Source of the DNA: CAVTWS01 sp963738445
GTDB taxonomy: Bacteria; Actinomycetota; Acidimicrobiia; Acidimicrobiales; SHLQ01
Direction: 5' to 3'
NCBI GenBank assembly: GCA_963738445.1
Contig: CAVTWS010000006.1
Location: forward strand, 186,001-250,000
Length of the DNA: 64,000 bases
Positions 29,115-38,202 of this stretch are shown piece after piece; position 1 is the stretch's first letter; every line of letters starts with the position of its first letter. Made by a program: the position numbers and the translations under genes. The notes under the pieces were generated by a model. The model was not told where the DNA came from. It did not search any database and saw nothing but the letters and a program-made list of their open reading frames with translations.

Positions 29115-29489
29115 TCACATCCTGTCGGCGACACGGCGACGTGCCGCGTGCTCTCGGGCTCGTTCCCAGTGCAGGCAACGCCACCGCATCGACGACGTGA
29201 AGGCCGATGGCACCGTGCGGTAACGTCCGCGCTCGATCCGCTGCACGCGGCCGATGCGGCGCTGATAATCCGGCAGGTCGGCGATCTTCTTCCGCGGCGT
29301 AGGGCCGCCGTCATGACCGAGCCGGACGCGTTCCGTTCGCAACGCGTCGACGACCTGCGAGATCGTCATGCTGCGTTCCGATCGCAACAGGACACCGAGC
29401 ACCGCCCGACGGAGATCGATGTTCCTGATGTACTGGCCGGTGAGGTCGTGGTTCGTGAGGTCGTGGTTCGTGACGTCGTGCTCGTGCAT
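29115..29489 (-). CDS. Conserved hypothetical protein, probably winged-helix
   Basis: 124 residues from the ATG giving MHEHDVTNHDLTNHDLTGQY. The first residues contain a short tandem repeat (VTNHDLTNHDL) caused by repeated GACCACGAACC-like units. The middle reads RRAVLGVLLRSERSMTISQV then VDALRTERVRLGHDG, which looks like a small helix-turn-helix or winged-helix fold, and the C-terminus is Arg-rich (RRIGRVQRIERGRYR). It may bind DNA. Family not recognised with certainty. Confidence 0.5.
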   Translation of the reverse strand: MHEHDVTNHDLTNHDLTGQYIRNIDLRRAVLGVLLRSERSMTISQVVDALRTERVRLGHDGGPTPRKKIADLPDYQRRIGRVQRIERGRYRTVPSAFTSSMRWRCLHWERAREHAARRRVADRM

Positions 29490-29736
29490 GGGCCGATCAT
29501 GCCGACGAGCAGTGACACTCTCTCGTTCACCTCGCTCAGAAAGCGAGGCCCCCTCTCTCCGGGAGGCGCCCTCGCTCCCCGAAGCCCCTCCCTCCCCGAA
29601 GCCGCCGCCCCTCGTCCTGGCAGATTCACCTTGCTCAGAAAGCAGCCCCGCCGATGCTGACGAGCGGCCCGCCGACGCCCCGACTTTCTGAGCAAGGCGA
29701 ATGGAAAGGAGGTGACCGACGAGGGGGCCTTCTGGC
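29490..29736. repeat. Intergenic repeat cluster (TTCACCTYGCTCAGAAAG)
   Basis: An 18-19-base motif occurs three times: direct at 29526-29543 and 29624-29642, and inverted at 29684-29702. The last two pair almost perfectly over 19 bases. The first also folds by itself (CCTCGCT, CAGAA, AGCGAGG). Between them lies pyrimidine-rich sequence with repeated CCCCGAAGCC. No gene is seen here. Role unknown. Confidence 0.6.
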
Positions 29737-30693
29737 TCAGCCGGCGCCGAGGATCTCCCGGCACTGCGCCACGTCACGCTGGAGTTGGGCCTTCAGCTCG
29801 TCGAGGCCCGACATCTTCCGGTTCAGACGAATCTGCTGAACGAACCGCACCTTGGCCGCCTCGTCGTAGAGGTCGCCTTCGAAGTCCATCAGATGCGCCT
29901 CGACGAGCAACGCCCCGTGCGTGTCGTAGAAGGTCGGCCGCGTGCCAACGGAGATCGCGGTCGGATACACCGTCCCGTCCGCCCGCTCGTACCAACCGGC
30001 GTACACGGCGTCGGCCGGGAGCAGGATGCTCGGAGGCACGGTGACGTTGGCGGTCGGGAAACCGATGGTGCGACCTCGCTGATCACCCCGGCTCACCACT
30101 CCCCGAACCTCGTAGGGCCGGGTCAGCATGGTGTTCGCCGCGTCGAGATCGCCATGCGCCAACGCTCGCCGGATCGCCGTCGACGACACCTGCTCGTGGT
30201 CACGGGCCCGGTTGCCGGCCATGTCCATGAGCCCCTTGCCGAGGACCTCGAAACCGTACCGGGCACCCATCTCCGCGAGGAGCGCCACGTTTCCCTGCCG
30301 CTGATGCCCGAAGTGGAAGTCCTCCCCGACCACGACCAGCTTCGCCCCCAGTCGCTCCACCAGCACCTCGGTGACGAAGTCGGGAGCGCTCTCCTGGGCC
30401 CGATCGGCGTCGAACTTGAGCACCAAGGTGTGATCCACGCCGCTCGAGGCCAGCAGCTCCAGCTTCTGGTCGAGATCGGTGAGCAGCAGCGGTGCCGATT
30501 CGGGACGCACCACCCGAGCAGGATGCTGATCGAAGGTCACCACGACGGTGTCGAGATCCTGGGCGATCGCCATGGCCCGCAGCTGCTGGATCAGCAGTTG
30601 GTGTCCGCGATGCACGCCGTCGTAGGCCCCGATCGACACTGCGGTCCGACGACCGATCGGCTCGACCGTGCCGTTCTCACGATGGATGCGCAT
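29737..30693 (-). CDS. ribF: Bifunctional riboflavin kinase/FAD synthetase
   Basis: 318 residues. The N-terminal FAD synthetase (nucleotidyltransferase) domain has SIGAYDGVHRGHQLLIQQL with the HxGH-like motif and the conserved EQVSSTAIRRALAHGD. The C-terminal riboflavin kinase domain has RGDQRGRTIGFPTANVTVP and FEGDLYDEAAKVRFVQQIR. It makes FMN and then FAD from riboflavin and ATP in the cytoplasm. Its place after truB is typical of actinobacteria. Start and end are intact. Confidence 0.95.
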   Translation of the reverse strand: MRIHRENGTVEPIGRRTAVSIGAYDGVHRGHQLLIQQLRAMAIAQDLDTVVVTFDQHPARVVRPESAPLLLTDLDQKLELLASSGVDHTLVLKFDADRAQESAPDFVTEVLVERLGAKLVVVGEDFHFGHQRQGNVALLAEMGARYGFEVLGKGLMDMAGNRARDHEQVSSTAIRRALAHGDLDAANTMLTRPYEVRGVVSRGDQRGRTIGFPTANVTVPPSILLPADAVYAGWYERADGTVYPTAISVGTRPTFYDTHGALLVEAHLMDFEGDLYDEAAKVRFVQQIRLNRKMSGLDELKAQLQRDVAQCREILGAG

Positions 30694-30755
30694 GGTCCTC
30701 CATGGTAACTCAGGGTTCTCCGGGTGCTCAGCCTCGGGGGGGCACGACCCCTCCC

Positions 30756-31640
30756 TCAGCCGCGGGGCGGCACGACGATGTCCGGCCGCACGCCTCCGTC
30801 GGGTGAGCGCTCGTACACCGCGCGCACCTCACCGTCGGCGTCGACCACAAGCCAGGGGCCCTCGCCCTCGGCACCGGGTAGTCCGTCCAGGGCGCGACCG
30901 TTGGCCACCAGCGCGGCTACGACCGGGTCGACCTCGACCGTGTCGAGATGCGCCAACGCCTCGGCCATCGGGCGAAGCTCCAGCGCGTCGAGCGGGCAGG
31001 CCGCCTCGACCCGGAACGAGCCGATCGCCGTACGACGCAAGGCCCGAAGGTGCGCGCCGCCACCCAATGCCTGCCCGATGTCGGCGGCCAGGGAACGGAT
31101 ATAGGTCCCCGACGAGCAGTCGACGGACAACTCGAACACGAGCGGATCCTCGGTCGGCTCCACTTCGAGGCGGTGCACCGTGACGGGGCGCGGCTCACGG
31201 TCGATCTCCACCCCCTCACGAGCGAGCTCGTGGAGGCGCCGGCCGCCGACCTTGATGGCGCTCACCATGGGCGGGATCTGCAAGATGTCGCCTTCGAAAC
31301 CCGCCGCGGCCGCACGGACATCGTCGAGCCCGACCCCGCTCATGTCGTAGGTGGCGGTGACCTCGCCTGCCGCATCGAGGGTCGAGGTCGCCACACCGAG
31401 CACGAGCTCCCCGACGTAGGACTTGGGCAACGCGGTCATGTAGCGCATGAGCCGGGTGGCCCGCCCCACGCCGACGAGGAGCACGCCGGTGGCATCCGGG
31501 TCGAGCGTGCCGGCATGACCGACCCGACTCGTGCCGAGCGACCGTCGTACCCGCGCGACCACGTCGTGGGAGGTCATCCCGGGCGGTTTGTCGATCGCCA
31601 GGAATCCGTCGACGCCGCCGTCGCGGCCACGCCGGCCCAC
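30756..31640 (-). CDS. truB: tRNA pseudouridine-55 synthase
   Basis: 294 residues; converts U55 to pseudouridine in the T-arm of tRNAs. Visible: LAIDKPPGMTSHDVVARVRR, catalytic Asp47 in VGHAGTLDPDATGVLLVGVG, IPPMVSAIKVGGRRLHELAR and CSSGTYIRSLAADIGQALGG. A GTG start is used. The 3' end of the gene (CTCAGCCGCGGGGCGGCACG) is partly duplicated just downstream at about 30728-30750. It lies 3 bases from rbfA, the usual neighbour. Confidence 0.95.
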   Translation of the reverse strand: MGRRGRDGGVDGFLAIDKPPGMTSHDVVARVRRSLGTSRVGHAGTLDPDATGVLLVGVGRATRLMRYMTALPKSYVGELVLGVATSTLDAAGEVTATYDMSGVGLDDVRAAAAGFEGDILQIPPMVSAIKVGGRRLHELAREGVEIDREPRPVTVHRLEVEPTEDPLVFELSVDCSSGTYIRSLAADIGQALGGGAHLRALRRTAIGSFRVEAACPLDALELRPMAEALAHLDTVEVDPVVAALVANGRALDGLPGAEGEGPWLVVDADGEVRAVYERSPDGGVRPDIVVPPRG

Positions 31641-31643
31641 CGG

Positions 31644-32081
31644 TCAGTCGTCGCCCGGGTCGGCCGGTTCGTCGGGGATGTCGGGGATGTCGGGGATGTC
31701 GAGGATGTCGAGGCGGGCCAGGATGCCGTCGATCCGTTCCGCGGAACGCGCCACGGTGTCCGGATGAAAGACCAGCGGCGGCACCCGCCGCAAGCGGGTC
31801 TGACGCCCGATCGCCGCCTGGATCTGAACCCGATGCTGGGCCAGCGCGGTGACGACCTCCGGGTCGCCTTCGGCACCATCGAGCGCCGTGAAGTACACCG
31901 AGGCCTGGGACAGCTCCTTGTCGGTGCGCACGTCGGTGATGGTGACCCATTCCAGGCGTTCGTCGCCGATGCGCACCAGCTCCTCGGCGACGATCTCCCG
32001 CAACAACTCGTTGAGGCGATCGACACGGTCGAAACCGGCTCGTGAAGGGGACCGGTGACCGCGCCGGCGACGGGTGTTCAC
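31644..32081 (-). CDS. rbfA: Ribosome-binding factor A
   Basis: 145 residues from a GTG start. The KH-like fold of RbfA is seen in VDRLNELLREIVAEELVRIG, WVTITDVRTDKELSQASVYF and LRRVPPLVFHPDTVARSAER. RbfA assists 16S rRNA maturation in the 30S subunit. The C-terminus holds a DIPDIPDIPDEP stretch encoded by a 9-base tandem repeat (31671-31713), so length here is likely to vary between strains. Confidence 0.92.
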   Translation of the reverse strand: MNTRRRRGHRSPSRAGFDRVDRLNELLREIVAEELVRIGDERLEWVTITDVRTDKELSQASVYFTALDGAEGDPEVVTALAQHRVQIQAAIGRQTRLRRVPPLVFHPDTVARSAERIDGILARLDILDIPDIPDIPDEPADPGDD

Positions 32082-32088
32082 CGAACCA

Positions 32089-32337
32089 TCACCCCTGCTT
32101 GAGCTTCAGGTACTCGTCGCGGGCCCGCTTGTGACCGTTGGAGCCGTGGCCCATGAGCCCACCGGTGCGCACCTCGTTCACGGCTTCCTCGAGCTTCTCG
32201 AGGAGACCGGAGAGGTCGTCCTCGGGTCCGGCCTTCTCGACCTCGTCGAGGCGCTTGTGGATGTTGTCGATGTTGCGGCGCACCTGTCCGAACTCGTCGT
32301 CGAGACGGCTGCGGGCTTCTTCGAGGCTCTTGGCCAT
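32089..32337 (-). CDS. Small coiled-coil protein of unknown function
   Basis: 82 residues, MAKSLEEARSRLDDEFGQVR at the start. Heptad-like spacing of Leu/Ile from residue 4 to about 58 (FGQVRRNIDNIHKRLDEVEK, LSGLLEKLEEAVNEV) predicts a coiled coil. It ends in a basic tail (GHKRARDEYLKLKQG). It sits inside the infB-rbfA-truB region, 7 bases before rbfA. The family is not recognised. A ribosome binding site (GGAGGAACG) precedes the ATG. Confidence 0.65.
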   Translation of the reverse strand: MAKSLEEARSRLDDEFGQVRRNIDNIHKRLDEVEKAGPEDDLSGLLEKLEEAVNEVRTGGLMGHGSNGHKRARDEYLKLKQG

Positions 32338-32552
32338 GCGTCGTTCCTCCACCGGTCCTCTGGGGCCCGTCCTTGGGCTGGCGCCCACGGTAGCGGGCGA
32401 TCGCCACGGTCGGGACAACCCCACCACCGAGACGCCAGAAGGCGTCATGGTCTCGTGCGAGGGATCCACCCGTCCGTCCTGGCCGATCGGGGCCTCGACG
32501 CCGCGGTGACGAGTCCGCTGACCGGACCGACCGTCATCAGGGTGGAGCTGCC

Positions 32553-32706
32553 ATGAGCGTCGTGATCGTCGACGTGCGCATGCCCCCCACGTTCACCGAC
32601 GAAGGGGATCGCCCGCAAGCTGGTCGTGAGCGACGGCGCCCCCCAGACCGACACCGAGCACCGGCGCGTCCTCGCCGTGCTCACCTACCTCGGATCGGCC
32701 ATCTGA
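32553..32706 (+). CDS. Possible 50-residue protein with one frameshift
   Basis: Plus-strand ATG giving MSVVIVDVRMPPTFTDEG. If one G is removed from the GGGG run near 32608, the frame continues as IARKLVVSDGAPQTDTEHRR and VLAVLTYLGSAI to a TGA at 32704. The composition is protein-like and the break is in a homopolymer. No family recognised. The rest of 32,338-32,752 shows nothing convincing. Confidence 0.3.
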
Positions 32707-32752
32707 CGCCCACCACGTCACCGCCTCGTCGCCGAGGAGACGCGGCCGGCGC

Positions 32753-33187
32753 TCAGGCGGAACCGGGGAGCCGGCCGCCGGCGGCGAACCAGCGACCGAT
32801 GACGTCCTCACCCTCACGCGGGTTGTACACGTCCTCCTGGTAGGAGAACTGCCCGTCGCCGGCGTACTCCAGGATCGTCACGCACCCGAAGCGGTACACC
32901 TCGCTGCCTCCGGTCGGATCGGGCAGGCATTGCGCCGGGTAGTAGACGACCCTATTGCCGTCGATCACCACCCAGTCGACCGGGAAGAACATCTCGGCCG
33001 GCGCCTGCGCCATCACCGAGGTGATGGCCTGGCGAATCGCCTCACGTCCCTGGAACGTGCCCAGGTGGTGCTCCACCCACACGCCGTCGACCGTGTGCAG
33101 ATCCGCCCAGGCGTTCCAGTCGCCGCTGTCGCCGACCCGGATGAAGTTCTCGTACGCGGCCCGCACCTCGTCGGGGGTGAACGTCAT
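32753..33187 (-). CDS. SnoaL-like (NTF2-fold) protein
   Basis: 144 residues: MTFTPDEVRAAYENFIRVGD, WNAWADLHTVDGVWVEHHLG and FQGREAIRQAITSVM, typical of the SnoaL/NTF2-like fold, which includes polyketide cyclases, limonene-epoxide hydrolase-like enzymes and small binding proteins. The conserved Trp/Asp/His pattern at WADLHTVDGVWVEHH is compatible with a ligand pocket. Function unknown. It interrupts the usual DUF503-rbfA adjacency, so it may be a later insertion. Confidence 0.72.
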   Translation of the reverse strand: MTFTPDEVRAAYENFIRVGDSGDWNAWADLHTVDGVWVEHHLGTFQGREAIRQAITSVMAQAPAEMFFPVDWVVIDGNRVVYYPAQCLPDPTGGSEVYRFGCVTILEYAGDGQFSYQEDVYNPREGEDVIGRWFAAGGRLPGSA

Positions 33188-33222
33188 GACGTGCTCCTCT
33201 CGCCTCATCGCCCGGCTCCCAC

Positions 33223-33522
33223 CTAACGCTCGGTATCGAGCCAGAACCGGTGGGCGGCACCGACCTCCACGTCGGCGGCGGCCCACACTAGGCGCTCGAT
33301 CTCGTCGAGTTGCTCGGTCACCATCGACGCCGTGCCTGACACTGCGGCAAAGGCGAGCACCGCCTGCTGGTGGTCGTCCTGGCGGTCGACCTCGGCCAGG
33401 GCGACCGGAAAGCGGTGACGAACCCGGTCGAGGATCGGGCGCAGCCGGGCGCGCTTGTCCTTCAGGGTGCGACACCCTGGAAGGACCAGCTCGATCTCGA
33501 GAGCGCAGACGTGCAAGGTCAC
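33223..33522 (-). CDS. DUF503 (YlxP-like) protein
   Basis: 99 residues: MTLHVCALEIELVLPGCRTL, KDKRARLRPILDRVRHRFPV and ALAEVDRQDDHQQAVLAFA match the DUF503/YlxP family, which regularly sits between infB and rbfA in Gram-positive bacteria. A small dimeric alpha/beta protein with a suspected role in ribosome assembly. It starts 14 bases after the infB stop. Confidence 0.85.
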   Translation of the reverse strand: MTLHVCALEIELVLPGCRTLKDKRARLRPILDRVRHRFPVALAEVDRQDDHQQAVLAFAAVSGTASMVTEQLDEIERLVWAAADVEVGAAHRFWLDTER

Positions 33523-33536
33523 CGCTCAGAGGACCC

Positions 33537-36500
33537 TCACGTGCGAGGGATCTCCCGCTCTTCGTAGGTCTCGATGACGTCGCCATCCTTGAGATCCTGG
33601 AAGTCCGACAGGCCGATACCGCACTCGAAGCCGGCATGGACCTCGCGGGCATCTTCCTTGAACCGCTTGAGCGAGCTGATCTCGCCCTTCCAGATGATCG
33701 TGCCCTCGCGGAGGAACCGGACCTTGGAGCCGCGGCTGATCGTGCCGTTGAGCACGTAGCAGCCGGCGATCTTGCCGATTCGGGGTACCGAGAAGATGTC
33801 GCGGACCTCGGCATCGCCGGTCACGACCTCCTCGAACTCCGGGGCCAGCATGCCGAGCATGGCGGCCTCGATGTCCTCGAGCAGCTTGTAGATGATCTCG
33901 TAGGTACGGATCTCGACCCGTTCCTGCTCCGCCAGCTCGCGAGCCTTGCGGTCCGGACGGACGTTGAAGCCCAGGATCGTGGCGTTGGAGGTGGCTGCGA
34001 GCTGGATGTCGCTCTCGGTGATACCACCGACCGCACGGTGCACGAAGGCCAGCTTCACATCGTCGCGCTCCAGCTTCCGCAAGCTCTCGGTGACCGCCTC
34101 GAGCGAGCCGTTCACGTCGGCCTTCACGATCAGGTTGAGCGTGGCGGTCTCGCCGGCCTGGATCTGCTTGAAGACGTCCTCGAGCTTGGCGCCACCGGCC
34201 AGGGCGTGGCTGTCACGGCCCATGTGGGCCAGGCGCTGCCAGTGCTCGCGGGTGGAGGCCACCCGGCTGGCGATCTTCTCGTTGGGCGACACGACGAGAT
34301 CGTCGCCCGCCGAGGCGACGTCCTGGAGACCGAGCACCTGCACCGGAGTCGACGGGCCGGCCGACTTGACCGGGTTGCCCTGATCGTCGATCAGGGCCCG
34401 GACACGACCCCACGCCGCACCGGCGACGACCGGGTCTCCCACCTTGAGCGTGCCCCGCTGGATCAGCACCGTGGCCACCGGGCCCCGGCCGATGTCGAGG
34501 TGCGACTCGAGGACGGTACCCCGGGCCCGACCCTTGGGGTCGGCTCGCAGGTTCTCGACCTCGGCGACGACGAGCAGGTTGTCGAGCAGTTCGTCGATGC
34601 CGACGTTCTGGAGCGCCGACACCTGGCAGTAGATAGTGTCGCCACCCCACTCCTCGGGGATGAGACCACGTTCGGCCAGCTGGCTCATGACCTTCTGGGG
34701 ATCGGCCTGCTCGCGGTCGATCTTGTTGACCGCCACCACGATGGGGACGTCGGCCGCCTTGGCGTGGTTCAACGCCTCGATGGTTTGGGGCATCACGCCG
34801 TCGTCGGCGGCGACCACCAGGACCACGATGTCGGTGACATCGGCGCCGCGGGCACGCATCGCCGTGAAGGCCTCGTGGCCCGGCGTGTCGATGAAGGCGA
34901 TGTGGTGACCATCACGCTCGACCTGGTAGGCGCCGATGTGCTGGGTGATGCCACCCGCCTCGCCGGCGACGACGTTGGCCTTGCGGATCTGGTCGAGCAG
35001 CTTGGTCTTGCCGTGGTCGACGTGACCCATGACGGTGATGACGGGCGCGCGCTCGGGCCACGACTCATAGGCCGCTTCGTCTTCGTCCTCGTCGGTCAGG
35101 TTGAGCAGCTTCTGCAGCTCGACCTCCTGCTCCTCACCCGGGTCGACGAGGCGGATGGTGGCCCCGATCTCTCCGGCGAAGAGCTCGATCATGTCGTCGG
35201 ACAACGACTGGGTCGCGGTGACCATCTCGCCCAACTGCATGAGGAAGCGCACGACATCGGCAGCGGTGCGATTCAGCTTGGGGCCGACATCTTGGGGCGT
35301 GGACGCCCGCTCGATGACGATCGTGCCGTCCGGCACCGGGGCCGAGGTGGGCGTGTAGGTGGGCATGCCCATCGGCTGGAGCTCTTCCAGCACGCGACGG
35401 CGACGACTCTTGCGACGGGGCCCACGACGGTCGCCGGGGCCACCGGGACGACCGCCACCGGGACGACCGGGGCCGCCGCCAGGGCCGCCAGGCCGGGAAC
35501 CGGGAGCGCCACCGCCACCGGGGGCGCCACCGAAGGGGCGACCGCCACCACCGGGTGCACCGCCACTGGGCCGGGCGCCACCGGGGCCGCCACCGGGACG
35601 GCTCGGGGCCCCCGTGGTCGGACCGCCGACGCGGCGGCCGCCGGGCGGCGGTGGAATGGGACGACCAGACGACGACACGGGGGGGCCGGGAGGAGGCGGA
35701 ATCGGCTTACCAGAAGTCGATCGCGGCGGCACCATGCCAGGTGGGCGAGGCCGCGGCGGCGGCATGCCCGGCATCGGCGGACGCTTGAGCCCGGGCGCCA
35801 CGCCGGCACCGGCGCGAGCCTCGACGTTGTCGACCACGGCCGGGGCGGGAGGCGGGCTGAGGACGGGCGGCTCGATGGCGGTACGACGCGGGGGTGCGGC
35901 GCCCCCGGAGGAGACGACCCGACGCGGCGCTTCCGCGGTCGGTGCGGCCGCGGCGGGGGCGGCCTCGGACGGAAGCGACGCGGCGGCCGCCAGGGGGACG
36001 GGTTCGGTGACCGCAGGAGCCGGCGGGGTCGGAACCGTGGCGGCCGGCGGCTCCACATCCGGCGCATCCGGACGAGCGACCGGAGGTGCCTCGGGGGCGA
36101 GCGGGGTCGGAGCGGCGGTCGCCGCGGGGACGACCTCGACGACGGGGGCGGCGGGCGGCGCGGTCTCGGCAGGCGCCGGCGCAGTGGCCGCGGGTTCCTC
36201 GACCGGAGCCGGTTGGCTCACGACAGCCGGGGTGTCCTCGGCCTCGGAGGTGCCGGCGGACTTCTTGGTGGCCTTGGTGGCCTTCTTCGCCGGCTTCTCC
36301 GGCACTTCTTCGGGTGGCTGCTCGTCGCGCACCATCCCTTCACGGTGCGCCTTACGGCGCGCCCGATCGGCCTGAGCTTCCTCCATGCTCGAGGAATGGC
36401 TCTTGACCCCGATCCCGAGTGAGACGCACAGGTCGAGGCACTCCTTGTTGGTGAGCCCCAGTTCGCGCGCCAGCTCGTACAGGCGGATCGACTTCGACAA
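33537..36500 (-). CDS. infB: Translation initiation factor IF-2
   Basis: 987 residues. An N-terminal IF2N helix-bundle domain (LYELARELGLTNKECLDLC) is followed by a long Ala/Pro-rich and then Gly/Pro/Arg-rich linker (about residues 60-370), a second IF2N domain, and the GTPase with VITVMGHVDHGKTKLLDQIR (about residue 490), FIDTPGHEAFTAMRARG and NKID. It places initiator tRNA on the 30S subunit. The start is a TTG at 36500, chosen because the conserved SKSIRLYELARELG begins there; no ATG/GTG gives a better fit. The linker codons are strongly repetitive. Confidence 0.95.
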   Translation of the reverse strand: MSKSIRLYELARELGLTNKECLDLCVSLGIGVKSHSSSMEEAQADRARRKAHREGMVRDEQPPEEVPEKPAKKATKATKKSAGTSEAEDTPAVVSQPAPVEEPAATAPAPAETAPPAAPVVEVVPAATAAPTPLAPEAPPVARPDAPDVEPPAATVPTPPAPAVTEPVPLAAAASLPSEAAPAAAAPTAEAPRRVVSSGGAAPPRRTAIEPPVLSPPPAPAVVDNVEARAGAGVAPGLKRPPMPGMPPPRPRPPGMVPPRSTSGKPIPPPPGPPVSSSGRPIPPPPGGRRVGGPTTGAPSRPGGGPGGARPSGGAPGGGGRPFGGAPGGGGAPGSRPGGPGGGPGRPGGGRPGGPGDRRGPRRKSRRRRVLEELQPMGMPTYTPTSAPVPDGTIVIERASTPQDVGPKLNRTAADVVRFLMQLGEMVTATQSLSDDMIELFAGEIGATIRLVDPGEEQEVELQKLLNLTDEDEDEAAYESWPERAPVITVMGHVDHGKTKLLDQIRKANVVAGEAGGITQHIGAYQVERDGHHIAFIDTPGHEAFTAMRARGADVTDIVVLVVAADDGVMPQTIEALNHAKAADVPIVVAVNKIDREQADPQKVMSQLAERGLIPEEWGGDTIYCQVSALQNVGIDELLDNLLVVAEVENLRADPKGRARGTVLESHLDIGRGPVATVLIQRGTLKVGDPVVAGAAWGRVRALIDDQGNPVKSAGPSTPVQVLGLQDVASAGDDLVVSPNEKIASRVASTREHWQRLAHMGRDSHALAGGAKLEDVFKQIQAGETATLNLIVKADVNGSLEAVTESLRKLERDDVKLAFVHRAVGGITESDIQLAATSNATILGFNVRPDRKARELAEQERVEIRTYEIIYKLLEDIEAAMLGMLAPEFEEVVTGDAEVRDIFSVPRIGKIAGCYVLNGTISRGSKVRFLREGTIIWKGEISSLKRFKEDAREVHAGFECGIGLSDFQDLKDGDVIETYEEREIPRT

Positions 36501-36598
36501 GTTCGCTACGTCCCTTCGACTTGTTCCGCCGCGAGCAGGAGCCCGGGCGGCGGCGTTCTATCCTTCCACGCCCAGCGGAGAGGGAGCGAGCGCCCATC

Positions 36599-36904
36599 TC
36601 AGCTCCGTTCGGGACACCCGAGGGGGAGCTGATCTGTGGCCGTGGCCAACGGCCAGATCCCGCGCAGCCCATCGATCGCCTCATCGGAGATCTCGGAGCG
36701 CAACGCGCGGGGCAGCGCGTGACGCTTGGTGGCCCGTTCGAGACAACCGCTCGAGGGACCGATCCAGGCACCACGCCCAGGAGCCGACTGATCCACGACC
36801 AGTTGACCCATGGCCAGCCTAACCCGTACCAGCGCCGTTGCGGGGGCCGAGTGACGGCAGCCGACACAGGTTCGGACCGGGCCGTCAGCCGGCGGCATCC
36901 TCAT
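36599..36904 (-). CDS. YlxR (DUF448) family protein
   Basis: 101 residues. PVRTCVGCRHSAPATALVRV gives the conserved R-x-C-x-x-C region, then QSAPGRGAWIGPSSGCLERA. YlxR is a small RNA-binding-fold protein regularly found between nusA and infB. Its ATG overlaps the nusA stop by 4 bases. The C-terminal residues after about position 80 (GIWPLATATDQLPLGCPERS) are not typical of the family. Confidence 0.85.
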   Translation of the reverse strand: MRMPPADGPVRTCVGCRHSAPATALVRVRLAMGQLVVDQSAPGRGAWIGPSSGCLERATKRHALPRALRSEISDEAIDGLRGIWPLATATDQLPLGCPERS

Positions 36905-38202
36905 TCGCGGTCGGCGACCGGATCGGCACTCTCGGCGACCGGGTCAGCCGGGTCGGCACTCTCGGCGACCGGGTCAGCCGGGTCGGCACTCTCGGCGACC
37001 GGGTCAGCCGGGTCGGTCGTCTCCGGCACGGCCACGGGCGCTTCCGCAGCGTCCGGGGCGGGGACGGCGGCGCCGTCGGCCGGCTCGCCGGACGTGGCCC
37101 ACGCCTCGGCCGACATCGCCGGGCCGCCCTCGGCGGGCTTCCAGACCTGCTCACCGGTGACGGGATCGACGACCCACTCGCCCTCGGCCCACTCGACATC
37201 CTCGCCGTAGCTGGCCAGGCCCGCGGCCTCGTCGGCCATCTGGGTCTCGGACTTGATGTCGATGCGCCAGCCGGTCAGACGGGCGGCCAGGCGGGCGTTC
37301 TGGCCTTCCTTGCCGATGGCCAGCGACAGCTGGAAATCCGGCACGATGACATCGGCGATGCCGGTCGACTCGTCGATTCGGACCTCTTTGACCTTGGCCG
37401 GGGACAGGGCCTTGGCGATGTAGTCGCGCAGGTCCTCCGAGAACGGCACGATGTCGATCTTCTCGCCCCGCAGCTCGTTGACGATCTGGCGCACCCGCGC
37501 GCCGCGGGCGCCCACGCAGGCGCCTACGGGGTCGACGTTCTGGTCGTTCGACCACACGGCGATCTTGGTGCGGTGGCCTGGTTCCCGGGCACAGGCCCGG
37601 ATCTCCACGATGCCGTCGGCGATCTCGGGAACCTCGAGCTCGAACAGGCGCTTGACGAGACCCGGATGGGTGCGGCTGACGACGATCTGAGGACCCTTGG
37701 CGGTCTTGCGGACCTCGACGATGTACGCCTTCACCCGGCTGTTGGCCTCGGGCCGCTCGTAGGGAACCTGCTCCGACTGGGGCAGCAACGCCTCGACGCG
37801 GCCCAGGTCGAGCAGGGTGTAGCGGCTGTCGGTCTGCTGGACGACACCGGTCACGATGTCACCCTCGCGGCCGGCGTACTCCTCGTACTTGAGCTCGCGC
37901 TCGGCCTCGCGGATCCGCTGGGTCATGACCTGGCGAGCGGTCTGGGCGGCGATGCGACCGAAATCACCCGGCGTGACGTCGAACTCCTCACCGACCGGAG
38001 TCCCCTCTTCGTCGAGCTTCTGGGCCGACACCCGGATCTCGCCGCTGTCGGGGTCGATCGTGACCCACGCGTACTCGTGGGCGTTCGGCATGCGCTTGTA
38101 CGCCGACTCCAGGGCATCGGCCAGCGCACCCAGCAGGGTGTCGACCGAGATGCCACGGTCGGCGGCCAGAAGGTGCAGGGCCTCCATGAAATCCGGGTTC
38201 AT
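36901..38202 (-). CDS. nusA: Transcription termination/antitermination factor NusA
   Basis: 433 residues. The N-terminal RNA-polymerase-binding domain (ALHLLAADRGISVDTLLGAL), S1 domain (GDIVTGVVQQTDSRYTLLDL) and KH domains (VDPVGACVGARGARVRQIVN, LAIGKEGQNARLAARLTGWR) are all present. The C-terminus ends in an acidic tail of repeated DPADPVAESA units, encoded by a 30-base tandem repeat at 36921-37010. ATGA overlap with rimP upstream and with ylxR downstream places it in the rimP-nusA-ylxR-infB operon. Confidence 0.95.
   Translation of the reverse strand: MNPDFMEALHLLAADRGISVDTLLGALADALESAYKRMPNAHEYAWVTIDPDSGEIRVSAQKLDEEGTPVGEEFDVTPGDFGRIAAQTARQVMTQRIREAERELKYEEYAGREGDIVTGVVQQTDSRYTLLDLGRVEALLPQSEQVPYERPEANSRVKAYIVEVRKTAKGPQIVVSRTHPGLVKRLFELEVPEIADGIVEIRACAREPGHRTKIAVWSNDQNVDPVGACVGARGARVRQIVNELRGEKIDIVPFSEDLRDYIAKALSPAKVKEVRIDESTGIADVIVPDFQLSLAIGKEGQNARLAARLTGWRIDIKSETQMADEAAGLASYGEDVEWAEGEWVVDPVTGEQVWKPAEGGPAMSAEAWATSGEPADGAAVPAPDAAEAPVAVPETTDPADPVAESADPADPVAESADPADPVAESADPVADRE
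36921..37010 (-). repeat. Three 30-base tandem repeats in nusA
   Basis: Units start at 36921, 36951 and 36981; each encodes DPADPVAESA-like decapeptides. The first unit differs by one base, and the other two are identical. Copy number is likely to vary between relatives. Confidence 0.9.

Noticed and set aside
29702..30044. Plus-strand gene starting after a perfect AAAGGAGGTGA ribosome-binding-like site at 29704
   Set aside because: The frame that follows is Arg/Pro-rich antisense to ribF with no family resemblance.
32955..36422. A 1,155-residue plus-strand frame opposite infB
   Set aside because: Antisense shadow; it reflects the third-position GC bias of infB and has low-complexity sequence only.
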